From the NCBI GenBank assembly GCA_900315975.1, contig ONBA01000006.1:45263-109262 (forward strand): DNA of 64,000 bases. Reading direction: 5' to 3'. A program made the translations under genes and the position numbers. Below the pieces are notes generated by a model. It did no database searches, was not told where the DNA came from, and was given only the letters and a program-made list of their open reading frames with translations. The DNA comes from an uncultured Ruminococcus sp. (GTDB taxonomy: Bacteria; Bacillota_A; Clostridia; Oscillospirales; Ruminococcaceae). The first letter of the stretch is position 1. The number at the start of each line of letters is the position of its first letter. This document shows positions 17,263 through 25,498 of the stretch, piece after piece.

Positions 17263-19374
17263 TTAACCGAAAACTCTGAGGTTATGGTGTTGATTTGTAT
17301 TTACCTCTTCCTTAGGACGGAAGCCTGCACTCGTTTTGCAGATGATGCCGTCAAACAGCATGAACATCGACGGCAGGACTGTTATTACGACTACCATTGA
17401 TATGAGAGCGCCGCGTGAAAGAAGTACGCAGAGGGAAGATATCATTCCGATTTGTGAATATACCGCAACTCCGACTGTTGCAGCGAAGAAGCCGAGTGCC
17501 GATGTGATAACTGACTTGATAGAAGTTGCAAGCGCGATATTCACCGATTCTTTTTTGTCCTTGCCGCTTGCTCTTTCTGAGCGGTATCTTGTTGTCATGA
17601 GGATAGCGTAATCGACGGTAGCGCCGAGCTGAATAGTACCGATTACCACGGAAGCGATGAACGGAAGCTCGGTATTTGTGAAGTAAGCGACTCCGAGGTT
17701 TATCATTATCGCAAGTTCGATAACAGCTACAAGTATCACAGGAAGTGATATCGACTTGAAGGTGAGTGCGATTATGAGGAATATAGCCGCTATTGAGAGT
17801 ATGCTGACAACTTTGAAGTCACGGTTGGTGATTTCGATGAGGTCTTTTGTTGCGGGAGCTTCGCCGATAAGCATACCTTCGGGGTCGTATTTTGAAACGA
17901 TGTTATTGAGCTTCGAGATCTGTTCGTTTACGTCGTCGGAAGCAACTTCGTATTCTGAGCCGATAAGTATGAGCTGTTTATTATCACTTTTGAGCTTGCT
18001 CTTTACTTTGTCGGGGACTATCTCGTCCGGTATTGCCGGACCTACGAGGCTGTTATAGCCGAGTGTGAACTGTACACCGTCTACAGCTTCCATTTCATCG
18101 AGCATATTAGCCGCTGTTTTAGCGTCCATATCCGAGTCAACGAGGAGAATGTGGGTACTGTTCATGTTGTACTCTTCCGAGAGCTTTGTATTTGCGATAA
18201 CGCTTTCGAGGTCTTTCGGGAGCGTGCTGTCGAGTTTGTAGTATACACCGTAGTGATTATATCCGAAAACAGCGGGGATAATAATCACAGCCGCAAGTGT
18301 GAGGAAAACTCCTGCATGGTTTACTATGAAGGAAGAAGTCCTTGAAAAAGCGGGGAGAAAATCGCGGTGAGAAGTTTTTTCGATAGCCTTGTCGAATATG
18401 AGTATCATCGCCGGAAGAATCGTTACGCAGGCGATAACACCGCATACAACTCCCTTTGCCATTACTATGCCGAGGTCGAGTCCGAGAGTGAAGCTCATGA
18501 AGCACATTGCAAGGAAGCCGGCAACCGTTGTGAATGAACTGCTGACAACCGATGTAACGGTAGTTGCTATTGCATGAGCCATAGCTTCGGTTTTGCTGTC
18601 AGGGAAGTAGTTTTGCTGTTCCTTGTAGCTGTGCCACAGGAATATGGAGTAGTCCATAGTGACACCGAGCTGTAGAACAAGTGCAAGTGCCTGAGTGAGG
18701 AATGAGATTTCGCCCATAGCGAAATTAGTACCGAGGTTCCATACTATCGCGATACCTATGCTGAGCATGAAGAATACCGGTATAAGGAATGAGTCCATAG
18801 TGACTACAAGCACTATACTTGTCAGTATAACTGCGATTATCGCATAGATTATTGATTCGCTGTCGGAGAGGTGCTTCATATCAGCTGTGATGGCACTCAT
18901 TCCGCTGATAAAGCATTGTTCAGAAGTGATATCTCTCATTTCGTCTATAGCGTTGAGGGTCTTGTCAGCTGAGGTAGACTCCTCAAAGAATACAGCCATG
19001 AGGGTGTTATCGCCATTGTTGAAGAAATCATACACCTTCTGAGGGAGTATCTCTTTCGGGACGTTAAGGTCTGTGAGTGTTTCGTAGCATACAACGTTTG
19101 AAACACCTTCAACTCCGGATATTTTATCCGCGGTATCGGCTATTTCCTTTTCGGTCATGCCTTCGACCATTACAAATGAGAATCCGCCCTGTCCGAATTC
19201 GTCAATCAGTATGTCCTGACCGACCATTGTATTGATATCCTTCGGCAGGTAAGAGAGGATATCGTAGTTAACTCTTGTGTTGAGGTATCCTATAGCTGAG
19301 GGTATCAGGAGAATGATGCCTGTCAGGAGTATGAATATTCTGCGTTTAGCTATGAATTCACCGAATCTTAGCAT
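17263..19374 (-). CDS. MMPL/RND family exporter
   Basis: A 703-residue RND-type permease with duplicated halves. Each half has one helix, an extracytoplasmic porter domain and a block of five helices, with conserved QLGVTMDYSIFLWHSY and QLGATVDYAILMTTRYR segments around residues 240 and 585. These Asp residues are the usual proton-relay positions. Family members export lipids or hydrophobic compounds. The gene starts with AAAGGA 9 bases before ATG. Its promoter, at 19443-19471 on this strand, overlaps a TetR-type operator, and a tetR gene lies divergently upstream. Confidence 0.88.
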   Translation of the reverse strand: MLRFGEFIAKRRIFILLTGIILLIPSAIGYLNTRVNYDILSYLPKDINTMVGQDILIDEFGQGGFSFVMVEGMTEKEIADTADKISGVEGVSNVVCYETLTDLNVPKEILPQKVYDFFNNGDNTLMAVFFEESTSADKTLNAIDEMRDITSEQCFISGMSAITADMKHLSDSESIIYAIIAVILTSIVLVVTMDSFLIPVFFMLSIGIAIVWNLGTNFAMGEISFLTQALALVLQLGVTMDYSIFLWHSYKEQQNYFPDSKTEAMAHAIATTVTSVVSSSFTTVAGFLAMCFMSFTLGLDLGIVMAKGVVCGVIACVTILPAMILIFDKAIEKTSHRDFLPAFSRTSSFIVNHAGVFLTLAAVIIIPAVFGYNHYGVYYKLDSTLPKDLESVIANTKLSEEYNMNSTHILLVDSDMDAKTAANMLDEMEAVDGVQFTLGYNSLVGPAIPDEIVPDKVKSKLKSDNKQLILIGSEYEVASDDVNEQISKLNNIVSKYDPEGMLIGEAPATKDLIEITNRDFKVVSILSIAAIFLIIALTFKSISLPVILVAVIELAIMINLGVAYFTNTELPFIASVVIGTIQLGATVDYAILMTTRYRSERASGKDKKESVNIALATSIKSVITSALGFFAATVGVAVYSQIGMISSLCVLLSRGALISMVVVITVLPSMFMLFDGIICKTSAGFRPKEEVNTNQHHNLRVFG

Positions 19375-19442
19375 AAGTATCGTTCCTTTCTCTGTAGGGA
19401 TTTCCGGAAGTGGGGAAGTTTCACTTACCGGACTTTATAGAT

Positions 19443-19471
19443 AGTATATTACAAAAATGACCGATAGTCAA
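19443..19471 (-). promoter_or_regulatory. Promoter of the MMPL exporter operon
   Basis: On the minus strand TTGACT (19471-19466), a 17-base spacer and TATACT (19448-19443) form a near-consensus sigma-A promoter. The -35 box lies inside operator 1 (19458-19470), so repressor binding would block RNA polymerase. Confidence 0.8.
19458..19470. promoter_or_regulatory. TetR-type operator 1
   Basis: TGACCGATAGTCA is an imperfect 13-bp inverted repeat overlapping the exporter -35 box. Its centre is exactly 33 bp, about three helical turns, from that of operator 2. Confidence 0.65.
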
Positions 19472-19490
19472 TATCTTTCGGAAGAAAAAT

Positions 19491-19503
19491 TGACCTTCGG
19501 TCA
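19491..19503. promoter_or_regulatory. TetR-type operator 2
   Basis: TGACCTTCGGTCA is a perfect TGACC-N3-GGTCA inverted repeat upstream of the exporter promoter. It shares its half-site with operator 1. Both lie between the exporter and tetR. Confidence 0.65.
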
Positions 19504-19567
19504 GAAATTTGTATACCTGCACAATTCAGCACCCGAAAAATCGTGACTGTTGTTCAGTTTCGAGTGC

Positions 19568-19596
19568 TTGACAGTGCCTTATTTATGCGATATAAT
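19568..19596 (+). promoter_or_regulatory. Promoter of tetR
   Basis: A full-consensus TTGACA (19568-19573), 17-base spacer and TATAAT (19591-19596), 62 bases before the tetR start. It does not overlap either operator. Confidence 0.8.
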
Positions 19597-19658
19597 AACT
19601 CTGATGTATTACCGCTCTTAGTGTGAAAAACTCTTCATGCCGAAAGGAAGGAATAATA

Positions 19659-20273
19659 ATGGGCAAGGTTGATGTTAATAAACAGCAGAAGGAGTCTTCA
19701 TTATTAAAGACCGCATTTGAATTTTTTACAACCAAGGGCTTCAGCAAGACTTCTATTTCGGATATTGCCGGAAAAGCCGGTGTTGCAAAGGGTACCTTCT
19801 ACCTCTATTTCAAGGATAAGTACGATATACGCAATAAGCTTGTTGCACACAAGTCGAGCCAGATTTTTCTCAATGCAATGGAGGATATAGGCAGTGACAT
19901 AAACGATATATCCTTTGAGGACAAGCTGATACGTATTGTTGACAATATCATCAATCAGCTGGACGAAAACCAGTCGCTTCTCACATTTATTTCCAAGAAT
20001 CTCAGCTGGGGAGTTTTCAAATCGGCACTCACCTCTCCCGCTTCGGATAATGATGTGGATTTTTCACAGGTGTACGATATGATGCTTGCGGAAGCACCGT
20101 ATAAATTCCGCGACCCCGAGATAATGCTTTTCATGATAATAGAGCTTGTGTCGTCTACCTGCTATTCGGCGATTCTCTATAGAGACCCCTGTACTCTCGC
20201 AGAGCTGAAACCTTATCTCTACAATACAGTCAGACTGATAATTTCCCAGCACAAAATAGCTGAACAGGAATAA
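19659..20273 (+). CDS. TetR/AcrR family transcriptional regulator
   Basis: A 204-residue regulator. The N-terminal helix-turn-helix reads FEFFTTKGFSKTSISDIAGKA and then VAKGTFYLYFKDK, the TetR hallmark, at about residues 18-52. The C-terminal ligand domain is not conserved enough to name an inducer. The ATG at 19659 is chosen over the GTG at 19623 because AAGGAAGGA lies at the right distance from it. Its divergent orientation to the MMPL exporter and the two inverted-repeat operators between them indicate that it represses the exporter. Confidence 0.88.
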   Translation: MGKVDVNKQQKESSLLKTAFEFFTTKGFSKTSISDIAGKAGVAKGTFYLYFKDKYDIRNKLVAHKSSQIFLNAMEDIGSDINDISFEDKLIRIVDNIINQLDENQSLLTFISKNLSWGVFKSALTSPASDNDVDFSQVYDMMLAEAPYKFRDPEIMLFMIIELVSSTCYSAILYRDPCTLAELKPYLYNTVRLIISQHKIAEQE

Positions 20274-20279
20274 AAAAAT

Positions 20280-20310
20280 CCCGGAAGTATATGCTTCCGG
20301 GGACTTTTTA
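20280..20310. terminator. Bidirectional terminator between tetR and rnhA
   Basis: CCCGGAAG (20280-20287) pairs with CTTCCGGG (20294-20301), six-base loop, followed by a T run and preceded by an A run. Confidence 0.8.
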
Positions 20311-20751
20311 TTTACTGTAAAGGTCACGCTGAGCGACAGCGAGTCTGTCACAGCGTTCATTTTCGGGGTGACCTGCGTGACCCTTTACCCAAACGAAAGT
20401 AACGTCATGCTTTTCGAGCAGAGGCAGCAGTCTTTCCCACAAATCGACGTTCAGGGCAGGTTTTTTGTCTGATTTTATCCAGCCTTTCTTCTTCCAGCCG
20501 TATACCCAGCCTTTAGTAACGCTGTCAACGACGTATTTGCTGTCAGTAGTGAGTATTACTTTACACGGTTCTTTCAGTGCAGAAAGACCGGTTATTACTC
20601 CGAGAAGCTCCATGCGGTTGTTGGTAGTCTGAGCCTCTCCGCCTGAAAGCTCTTTTTCTGCACTTCCGAAGCGCAGTACGACTCCGTATCCGCCCGGACC
20701 CGGGTTTCCACTGCACGCGCCGTCGGAAAAAATCTCAACAGTTTTGATGAT
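20308..20751 (-). CDS. rnhA: Ribonuclease HI, apparent ATC start
   Basis: RNase HI cleaves RNA in RNA-DNA hybrids. All four catalytic acids are present: Asp in [17 protein letters not shown], Glu in NNRMEL, Asp in TTDSKYV and Asp in NERCDRLA. An in-frame TGA lies 4 codons upstream of an ATC at 20751, and no ATG, GTG or TTG occurs before the first catalytic Asp. The first in-frame ATG (20613) is the Met of NNRMEL and would remove the active site. AAGGAGG sits 5 bases before the ATC, and IIKTVEIF aligns with the MLKQVEIF opening of the E. coli enzyme. ATC initiation giving 147 residues is therefore the best reading; a frame error is the alternative. Confidence 0.85.
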   Translation of the reverse strand: MIKTVEIFSDGACSGNPGPGGYGVVLRFGSAEKELSGGEAQTTNNRMELLGVITGLSALKEPCKVILTTDSKYVVDSVTKGWVYGWKKKGWIKSDKKPALNVDLWERLLPLLEKHDVTFVWVKGHAGHPENERCDRLAVAQRDLYSK

Positions 20752-20809
20752 GTCCGCCTCCTTTCATTGCCTTAACATTATAACAGTTTTTCGCAGATAA
20801 AGCAAGTGC

Positions 20810-21826
20810 TTAGTTTTTTACCTCATCAATACTGCATCCGGGGTAATAGTGTTCTATTATATCGCGCCACGAACTTCCTGCCGCCGCCATAGCGTTAGCG
20901 CCGTACTGACTCATGCCAACTCCGTGACCGTAGCCGCGCGTAGTTATCACAGCTTCATCGCCGTCGCAAGTGATATCGAAGTCGGCGGAGCGCAGTCCGA
21001 GAGCTTCGCGGATATCGCTTCCCTTCACGGTCATATCTCCTGCGCGGACAGTTAGAACGGTTCCGGAATCGGATATTTCCGCGACGGTAAGCCATTTTGT
21101 CATGTCGTCACCGAGCTGAATGCCGTCGAAAGTCTTTTCAAGTCTGCCGCGAAGAAAGTCCTTGTCGAACGATACTGTTTCCTCATATTTCGGAGCTGTC
21201 TTATCGAAACTGCTGTCAACAGGGACGAGGTAGTCTACCGGTGAACCCCATGCATTTTCGGCACTTTCGGTAGTTCCTGCGGACATTGAACAGAATGCCG
21301 CGATTATGGGTTCATCGTTGTATGTGATTATGTAGGGCAGTACCTCTTCTGCGGCGGCACTTATTTTTGCGTAGTATTCATCGTAATTGTCGCCGAAGTA
21401 ATGGCGTATTTTTTCGTCGTCGAAATATCCCTGATACTTTGCAGTATCGTTCGAGAAATCGGCACCTCCGAGACCTTCTGTCGGCTCCGAGCGTTCGCGG
21501 ATACGCTGACGCTCGGCATAGGTGTGAGCCGCGAGAGCCTGTGCTTTCAGTGCTTCCGGCTCGAATGAAGCCGGCATCTCCGCACACACAGCACCGATTA
21601 CGTAGTCACGTACAGGCACTTCTGATATCTTGCCGGTGGAAATGTCGAGCACGCGGTATGGCTCGGACGAGTATGAATTATCCGGCAGACTGACCTCGGA
21701 CAATGTGACTTCATGTACGGACTTTCCCTCTTCCGTAGCCGCTTTCCCCGAAAAGCAGACCGGTACAGCAGGTATCACAGCCATGGAGATACCCATGAAC
21801 AATGCTGAAAACAGATATTTTTTCAT
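20810..21826 (-). CDS. SpoIID/LytB domain protein
   Basis: A 338-residue exported protein with a signal or anchor segment (about residues 3-27) and a SpoIID domain from about 75 to the end, including RDYVIGAVCAEMPASF, KAQALAAHTYAERQR and the C-terminal YGHGVGMSQYGA. SpoIID is a lytic transglycosylase acting on septal peptidoglycan during engulfment. Many SpoIID-domain proteins act outside sporulation, so the exact role is open. The frame extends upstream, but ATG at 21826 is preferred because CAAGGAGA lies 8 bases before it and the signal peptide starts there. Confidence 0.82.
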   Translation of the reverse strand: MKKYLFSALFMGISMAVIPAVPVCFSGKAATEEGKSVHEVTLSEVSLPDNSYSSEPYRVLDISTGKISEVPVRDYVIGAVCAEMPASFEPEALKAQALAAHTYAERQRIRERSEPTEGLGGADFSNDTAKYQGYFDDEKIRHYFGDNYDEYYAKISAAAEEVLPYIITYNDEPIIAAFCSMSAGTTESAENAWGSPVDYLVPVDSSFDKTAPKYEETVSFDKDFLRGRLEKTFDGIQLGDDMTKWLTVAEISDSGTVLTVRAGDMTVKGSDIREALGLRSADFDITCDGDEAVITTRGYGHGVGMSQYGANAMAAAGSSWRDIIEHYYPGCSIDEVKN

Positions 21827-21897
21827 TCTTTTGTCTCCTTGCGTCGGATATTGCCGGAAATGCGGTACATAACACTTACCCCAGACATAAAATATAT

Positions 21898-21926
21898 TTG
21901 ACACAAACATAAAATTGGTGTATAAT
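21898..21926 (+). promoter_or_regulatory. Promoter of citrate synthase
   Basis: Full-consensus TTGACA (21898-21903), 17-base spacer, TATAAT (21921-21926), 32 bases before the start codon. Confidence 0.85.
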
Positions 21927-21957
21927 TAATTGTGAATATATTTAGGAGAGTGATAGT

Positions 21958-23316
21958 ATGCCGTCATTCATTTCAGGCGCTAATATTACAGGTTTATGCA
22001 AGGACCTTAAAGATAATTCCATTATAGAGCCAAAGCTCTATGAAAAATATCATGTCAAGCGTGGTCTTCGCAACAGCGACGGCACCGGCGTAGTGGCAGG
22101 CATTACAAATATATGCAATGTTCACGGCTACCTCATGAACGAGGGCGAGCTTGAACCTATTCCCGGACAGCTCATCTACCGCGGATATAATATCAACGAC
22201 CTCGTTGAAAATGTTGAAGCAGAGGACCGCTATGGCTATGAGGAAACTACCTTCCTCCTTCTGTTCGGACATCTTCCTAATCCGAAGGAACTACAGAATT
22301 TCAATACTTATATCTCGCTTAAACGCGACCTGCCTACAGGTTTCGTTGAGGATATGATACTCAAGGCTCCGTCAAAGAATATCATGAACAAGCTTGCACG
22401 TTCAGTACTTGCTCTGTATTCCTATGACGACGAGTGCGAAAACAAGGGCATCGAGAGTGAGATGCGTACAGCCGTAAGCCTTATCTCGAAGCTTCCTGTC
22501 ATCATGGCTAACGCTTATCAGGTAAAGCGCCGTGTATTCGACAATGCAAGCATGATAATGCACCCCATAAACTATGAGGAAAATACCGCTCAGTGTATAC
22601 TTTCTCTCCTCCGTCCCGACAGACAGTACACTAAGGACGAGGCACAGATGCTCGACCGCCTTCTCATGCTTCAGGCTGAACACGGCGGCGGAAACAATTC
22701 TACATTCACCTGCCGCGTGCTCACTTCATCAGGCACAGACCCATATTCGGCTTATTCATCGGCTATATGCTCTCTTAAAGGTCCCCGCCACGGCGGTGCT
22801 AACCTTCAGGTCATCCATATGCTCGATAACTTCAAAGCAAATATCAAGCACTGGGATAATGAGGGCGAAGTTGCTGACTATATGCGCCGCACTCTCCGCA
22901 AGGAGACAAACGACGGCTCCGGACTCATCTACGGTATGGGTCACGCTGTATATACTATATCCGACCCGAGAGCTGTTATACTCAAAAAGAAGGCTTTCGA
23001 GCTTGCAAAGGGCAAGGAGATAGAGGCAGAGTTCAAGCTCCTCGAAACTATCGAGAGACTTACTCCCGAAATATTCCTCGAAGAAAAGGGCTCGGCCAAG
23101 ACGATGTGTGCAAACGTTGATATGTACTCCGGACTCGTTTACCGTATGCTCGGTATCCCTGATGAACTCTTTACTCCGCTGTTTGCTGTTGCAAGAATGG
23201 CAGGCTGGGCGGCTCACCGCATGGAAGAGATACTCACCGGCAACAGGATAATACGTCCGGCTTACAAGGCTATCGCCAAGGAGCACGAGTACATAAAGCT
23301 CGAAGAGAGAGAATAA
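21958..23316 (+). CDS. Citrate synthase
   Basis: A 452-residue citrate synthase condensing acetyl-CoA with oxaloacetate. The active-site histidines are in AEHGGGNNSTFTCR and GMGHAVYTISDPRA, and the catalytic aspartate in NVDMYSGLVYR. An N-terminal extension of about 50 residues precedes the core, as in the longer clostridial enzymes. In fermentative rumen bacteria the enzyme usually serves glutamate synthesis rather than a full cycle. Expression is from a full-consensus promoter with a short leader and a TAGGAGAG ribosome site. Confidence 0.93.
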   Translation: MPSFISGANITGLCKDLKDNSIIEPKLYEKYHVKRGLRNSDGTGVVAGITNICNVHGYLMNEGELEPIPGQLIYRGYNINDLVENVEAEDRYGYEETTFLLLFGHLPNPKELQNFNTYISLKRDLPTGFVEDMILKAPSKNIMNKLARSVLALYSYDDECENKGIESEMRTAVSLISKLPVIMANAYQVKRRVFDNASMIMHPINYEENTAQCILSLLRPDRQYTKDEAQMLDRLLMLQAEHGGGNNSTFTCRVLTSSGTDPYSAYSSAICSLKGPRHGGANLQVIHMLDNFKANIKHWDNEGEVADYMRRTLRKETNDGSGLIYGMGHAVYTISDPRAVILKKKAFELAKGKEIEAEFKLLETIERLTPEIFLEEKGSAKTMCANVDMYSGLVYRMLGIPDELFTPLFAVARMAGWAAHRMEEILTGNRIIRPAYKAIAKEHEYIKLEERE

Positions 23317-23340
23317 TCAACACGAACGGAGAATGAGAAG

Positions 23341-24675
23341 TTGAAATACATTCAGTCCGTTTTCAGAGCGGCGGCATTGTCAGCCGCTCCGGTACTCCTG
23401 ACCGGCTGTTCGTTCGGTTCAAGTATCGATAATCTTATGGCACCGCCTAAGCTGAGTGCTCAGCAGGAGCAGATATACCACGCTCTTACAGAAGCGACCG
23501 GACAGAACATAAGTCTTAAATATCCGAAATCGGGTAAGTACCTCTCCGCGTTTATAGTCGAGGATATCGACGGCGACGGTGTTGACGAGGCTGTCGTTTT
23601 CTATGAGAGAAACGGTCTCGGAGTTGACGAGATAACTCTCCGCATAAACGTCCTCGACCAGGACGACGGAAACTGGCGCTCGGTATGTGATACAGCCGCC
23701 GCCGGTGCGGAGATAGAAAAGGTCATGATATCAAAGCTCGGCGACAATGAACGTGTCAACCTCATAATCGGAAGCAGTCTTATAAACCGCTCGGAGAAGA
23801 ACGTGACCGTATATAACTACGATCAGACGGAAGGAAATATCGCACCCACTTTTTTCTCGGAGTCTTACTCCTTCATGGACGTTACCGACCTCGACGGCGA
23901 TGAAAAAAATGAGTTTCTGCTTCTGACAGGTTCGGCTAACGGTGCTCCCGCCGGCGCAGAGGTATATCAGCTCGATAAAGAGGGAAAGTACCACCAGTGT
24001 CCGTGTGAACTGAGTGGAGCTTTTACAGAGTTCGACGGTCTCAGCTACGGTAAACTGCCTAACGGCAAAACTGGTCTTTATATCGATGCGGTATCGGGTA
24101 CCGGCTCTATTCAGACGGATATAGTCTATATGGAGGACAACAGACTGAAAAAGGTCTTTTCCTCGGCTGAGGAATCATTTGCAACTCTGCGTCCATCGGG
24201 ATGTCCGTCATATGATATCGACGGCGACGGTGAACTTGAAATACCGGTCCAGGTCATTTCGCCCGGATATGAGGACGTTTCAGAGGGCGAACAGATAAAG
24301 CTCACCAACTGGATGCGCATCGGCGCGAATGACACACTTGAGCATAAGCATACGTCATATTACAGCATCGGCGAGGGATACGTATTTGTATTCCCTGAAA
24401 AATGGCAGGGGAAAGTTACTGTCAAGCGCGATGCCATCAATGATGAGATGGTATTCTGCTCATATTCCGGCGGAAAAGCCGGCAGAGAGCTTCTGCGCAT
24501 ATGCTGTGCAGAGGATATGGTCTCGCGTGATGACAGGATATCTACCGGCTATATGCTCCTGAAAACCAAGGGAGAATCGTCGTATCTTGCCTATATACCG
24601 CAGTCCGGCGAAAAGCAGGACGGTCTTTCGATAACTTCCGGCGATGCGGCTATAGGGTTCAGCTTTATTGAATAA
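23341..24675 (+). CDS. Lipoprotein with FG-GAP-like repeats, function unknown
   Basis: A 444-residue lipoprotein: signal peptide with lipobox LTGC (cysteine about residue 23), then a mostly beta region with Asp-rich calcium-like loops (EDIDGDGVDEAVVF, TDLDGDEKNEFLLL and YDIDGDGELEIPV) spaced as in FG-GAP/VCBS propeller blades. It begins at TTG, 24 bases after citrate synthase, with GGAGAATGAG upstream. It precedes a two-component system by about 120 bases. No enzyme motif is seen. Role unknown, surface location likely. Confidence 0.65.
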   Translation: MKYIQSVFRAAALSAAPVLLTGCSFGSSIDNLMAPPKLSAQQEQIYHALTEATGQNISLKYPKSGKYLSAFIVEDIDGDGVDEAVVFYERNGLGVDEITLRINVLDQDDGNWRSVCDTAAAGAEIEKVMISKLGDNERVNLIIGSSLINRSEKNVTVYNYDQTEGNIAPTFFSESYSFMDVTDLDGDEKNEFLLLTGSANGAPAGAEVYQLDKEGKYHQCPCELSGAFTEFDGLSYGKLPNGKTGLYIDAVSGTGSIQTDIVYMEDNRLKKVFSSAEESFATLRPSGCPSYDIDGDGELEIPVQVISPGYEDVSEGEQIKLTNWMRIGANDTLEHKHTSYYSIGEGYVFVFPEKWQGKVTVKRDAINDEMVFCSYSGGKAGRELLRICCAEDMVSRDDRISTGYMLLKTKGESSYLAYIPQSGEKQDGLSITSGDAAIGFSFIE

Positions 24676-24691
24676 AACTTCAAAGCTGAGC

Positions 24692-24780
24692 GGGCGGATG
24701 ATATCCGTCCATATTATGCCCGTGATTTTGGGCGCAGGGAAATATGTCCCCTGCTTAGTCCAGAGGAAGAGCCTCTGGCG
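24692..24780 (+). promoter_or_regulatory. Cluster of four hairpins upstream of the two-component genes
   Basis: In the 121-base gap four stems follow one another: GGGCGGAT/ATCCGTCC (8 bp with one wobble), GCCC/GGGC, GCAGGG/CCCTGC and CCAGAGG/CCTCTGG. None is followed by a T run. Possible structured leader or repeat element; no known family recognised. Confidence 0.4.
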
Positions 24781-24796
24781 AAAGGAGTGAAATAGA

Positions 24797-25498
24797 TTGA
24801 AACGTATACTCATTTGTGAGGACGAGGATACTATCCGTGAATTTGTCGTTATCAACCTTAAACGTGCCGGCTACGATGTCGTAGACGTCAACTGCGGAGA
24901 GGCGGCTCTCAAAACCTTTGAGACTGAACACGGCAACTTCGATATAGTCCTTCTTGATATCATGATGCCGGGTATCGACGGCTTTACCGTTTGCAAGAAG
25001 ATACGCGAGAAAAGCTCGACTATCGGCATTATCATGCTTACTGCAAGAACACAGGAAATGGACAAGGTCAGCGGTCTTATGATAGGCGCTGATGACTATA
25101 TCACAAAGCCTTTCTCACCTTCCGAGCTTACTGCCCGCGTAGACGCTATCTACCGCCGTGTTTGCATGAGCTTTATCAAGAATGAGAAGCAGTCAGTGAT
25201 AGAGTCGGGTCCGTTTGTGCTCAATCTGAAAAGCCGTACCGTCACAAAGGAAGGCACTCCTATCGAGCTTACTCAGGTAGAGTATCAGATACTTGAATAC
25301 TTCATGAATAATAAAAATACCGCTCTCGACCGCGCAAGTATACTCAATCATATATGGGGCGAGAGCTACTACGGCGACGATAAGATAGTCGACGTAAATA
25401 TCAGACGTATCCGCATGAAAATAGAAGAAGAACCTTCAAGTCCTAAGTATATCATTACGATATGGGGATACGGATACAAGTGGAATGATATGCAGTAA
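24797..25498 (+). CDS. OmpR/PhoB-type response regulator
   Basis: A 233-residue regulator. The receiver domain (1-120) has the acidic pocket EDED, the phospho-acceptor Asp in VLLDIMMPGIDGF (about residue 54) and the Lys in DDYITKPFSPSE. The C-terminal winged helix (about 130-230) has LTQVEYQILEYF and the recognition region VDVNIRRIRMKI. It starts at TTG with AAAGGAG upstream; its stop overlaps the kinase ATG by one base. It is expected to act with that kinase; its targets are unknown. Confidence 0.93.
   Translation: MKRILICEDEDTIREFVVINLKRAGYDVVDVNCGEAALKTFETEHGNFDIVLLDIMMPGIDGFTVCKKIREKSSTIGIIMLTARTQEMDKVSGLMIGADDYITKPFSPSELTARVDAIYRRVCMSFIKNEKQSVIESGPFVLNLKSRTVTKEGTPIELTQVEYQILEYFMNNKNTALDRASILNHIWGESYYGDDKIVDVNIRRIRMKIEEEPSSPKYIITIWGYGYKWNDMQ

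Noticed and set aside
20308..20613. A 101-residue RNase H frame beginning at the first ATG
   Set aside because: It would lack the first catalytic Asp and the GNPGPGGYG segment, which are encoded in frame just upstream behind a ribosome site.
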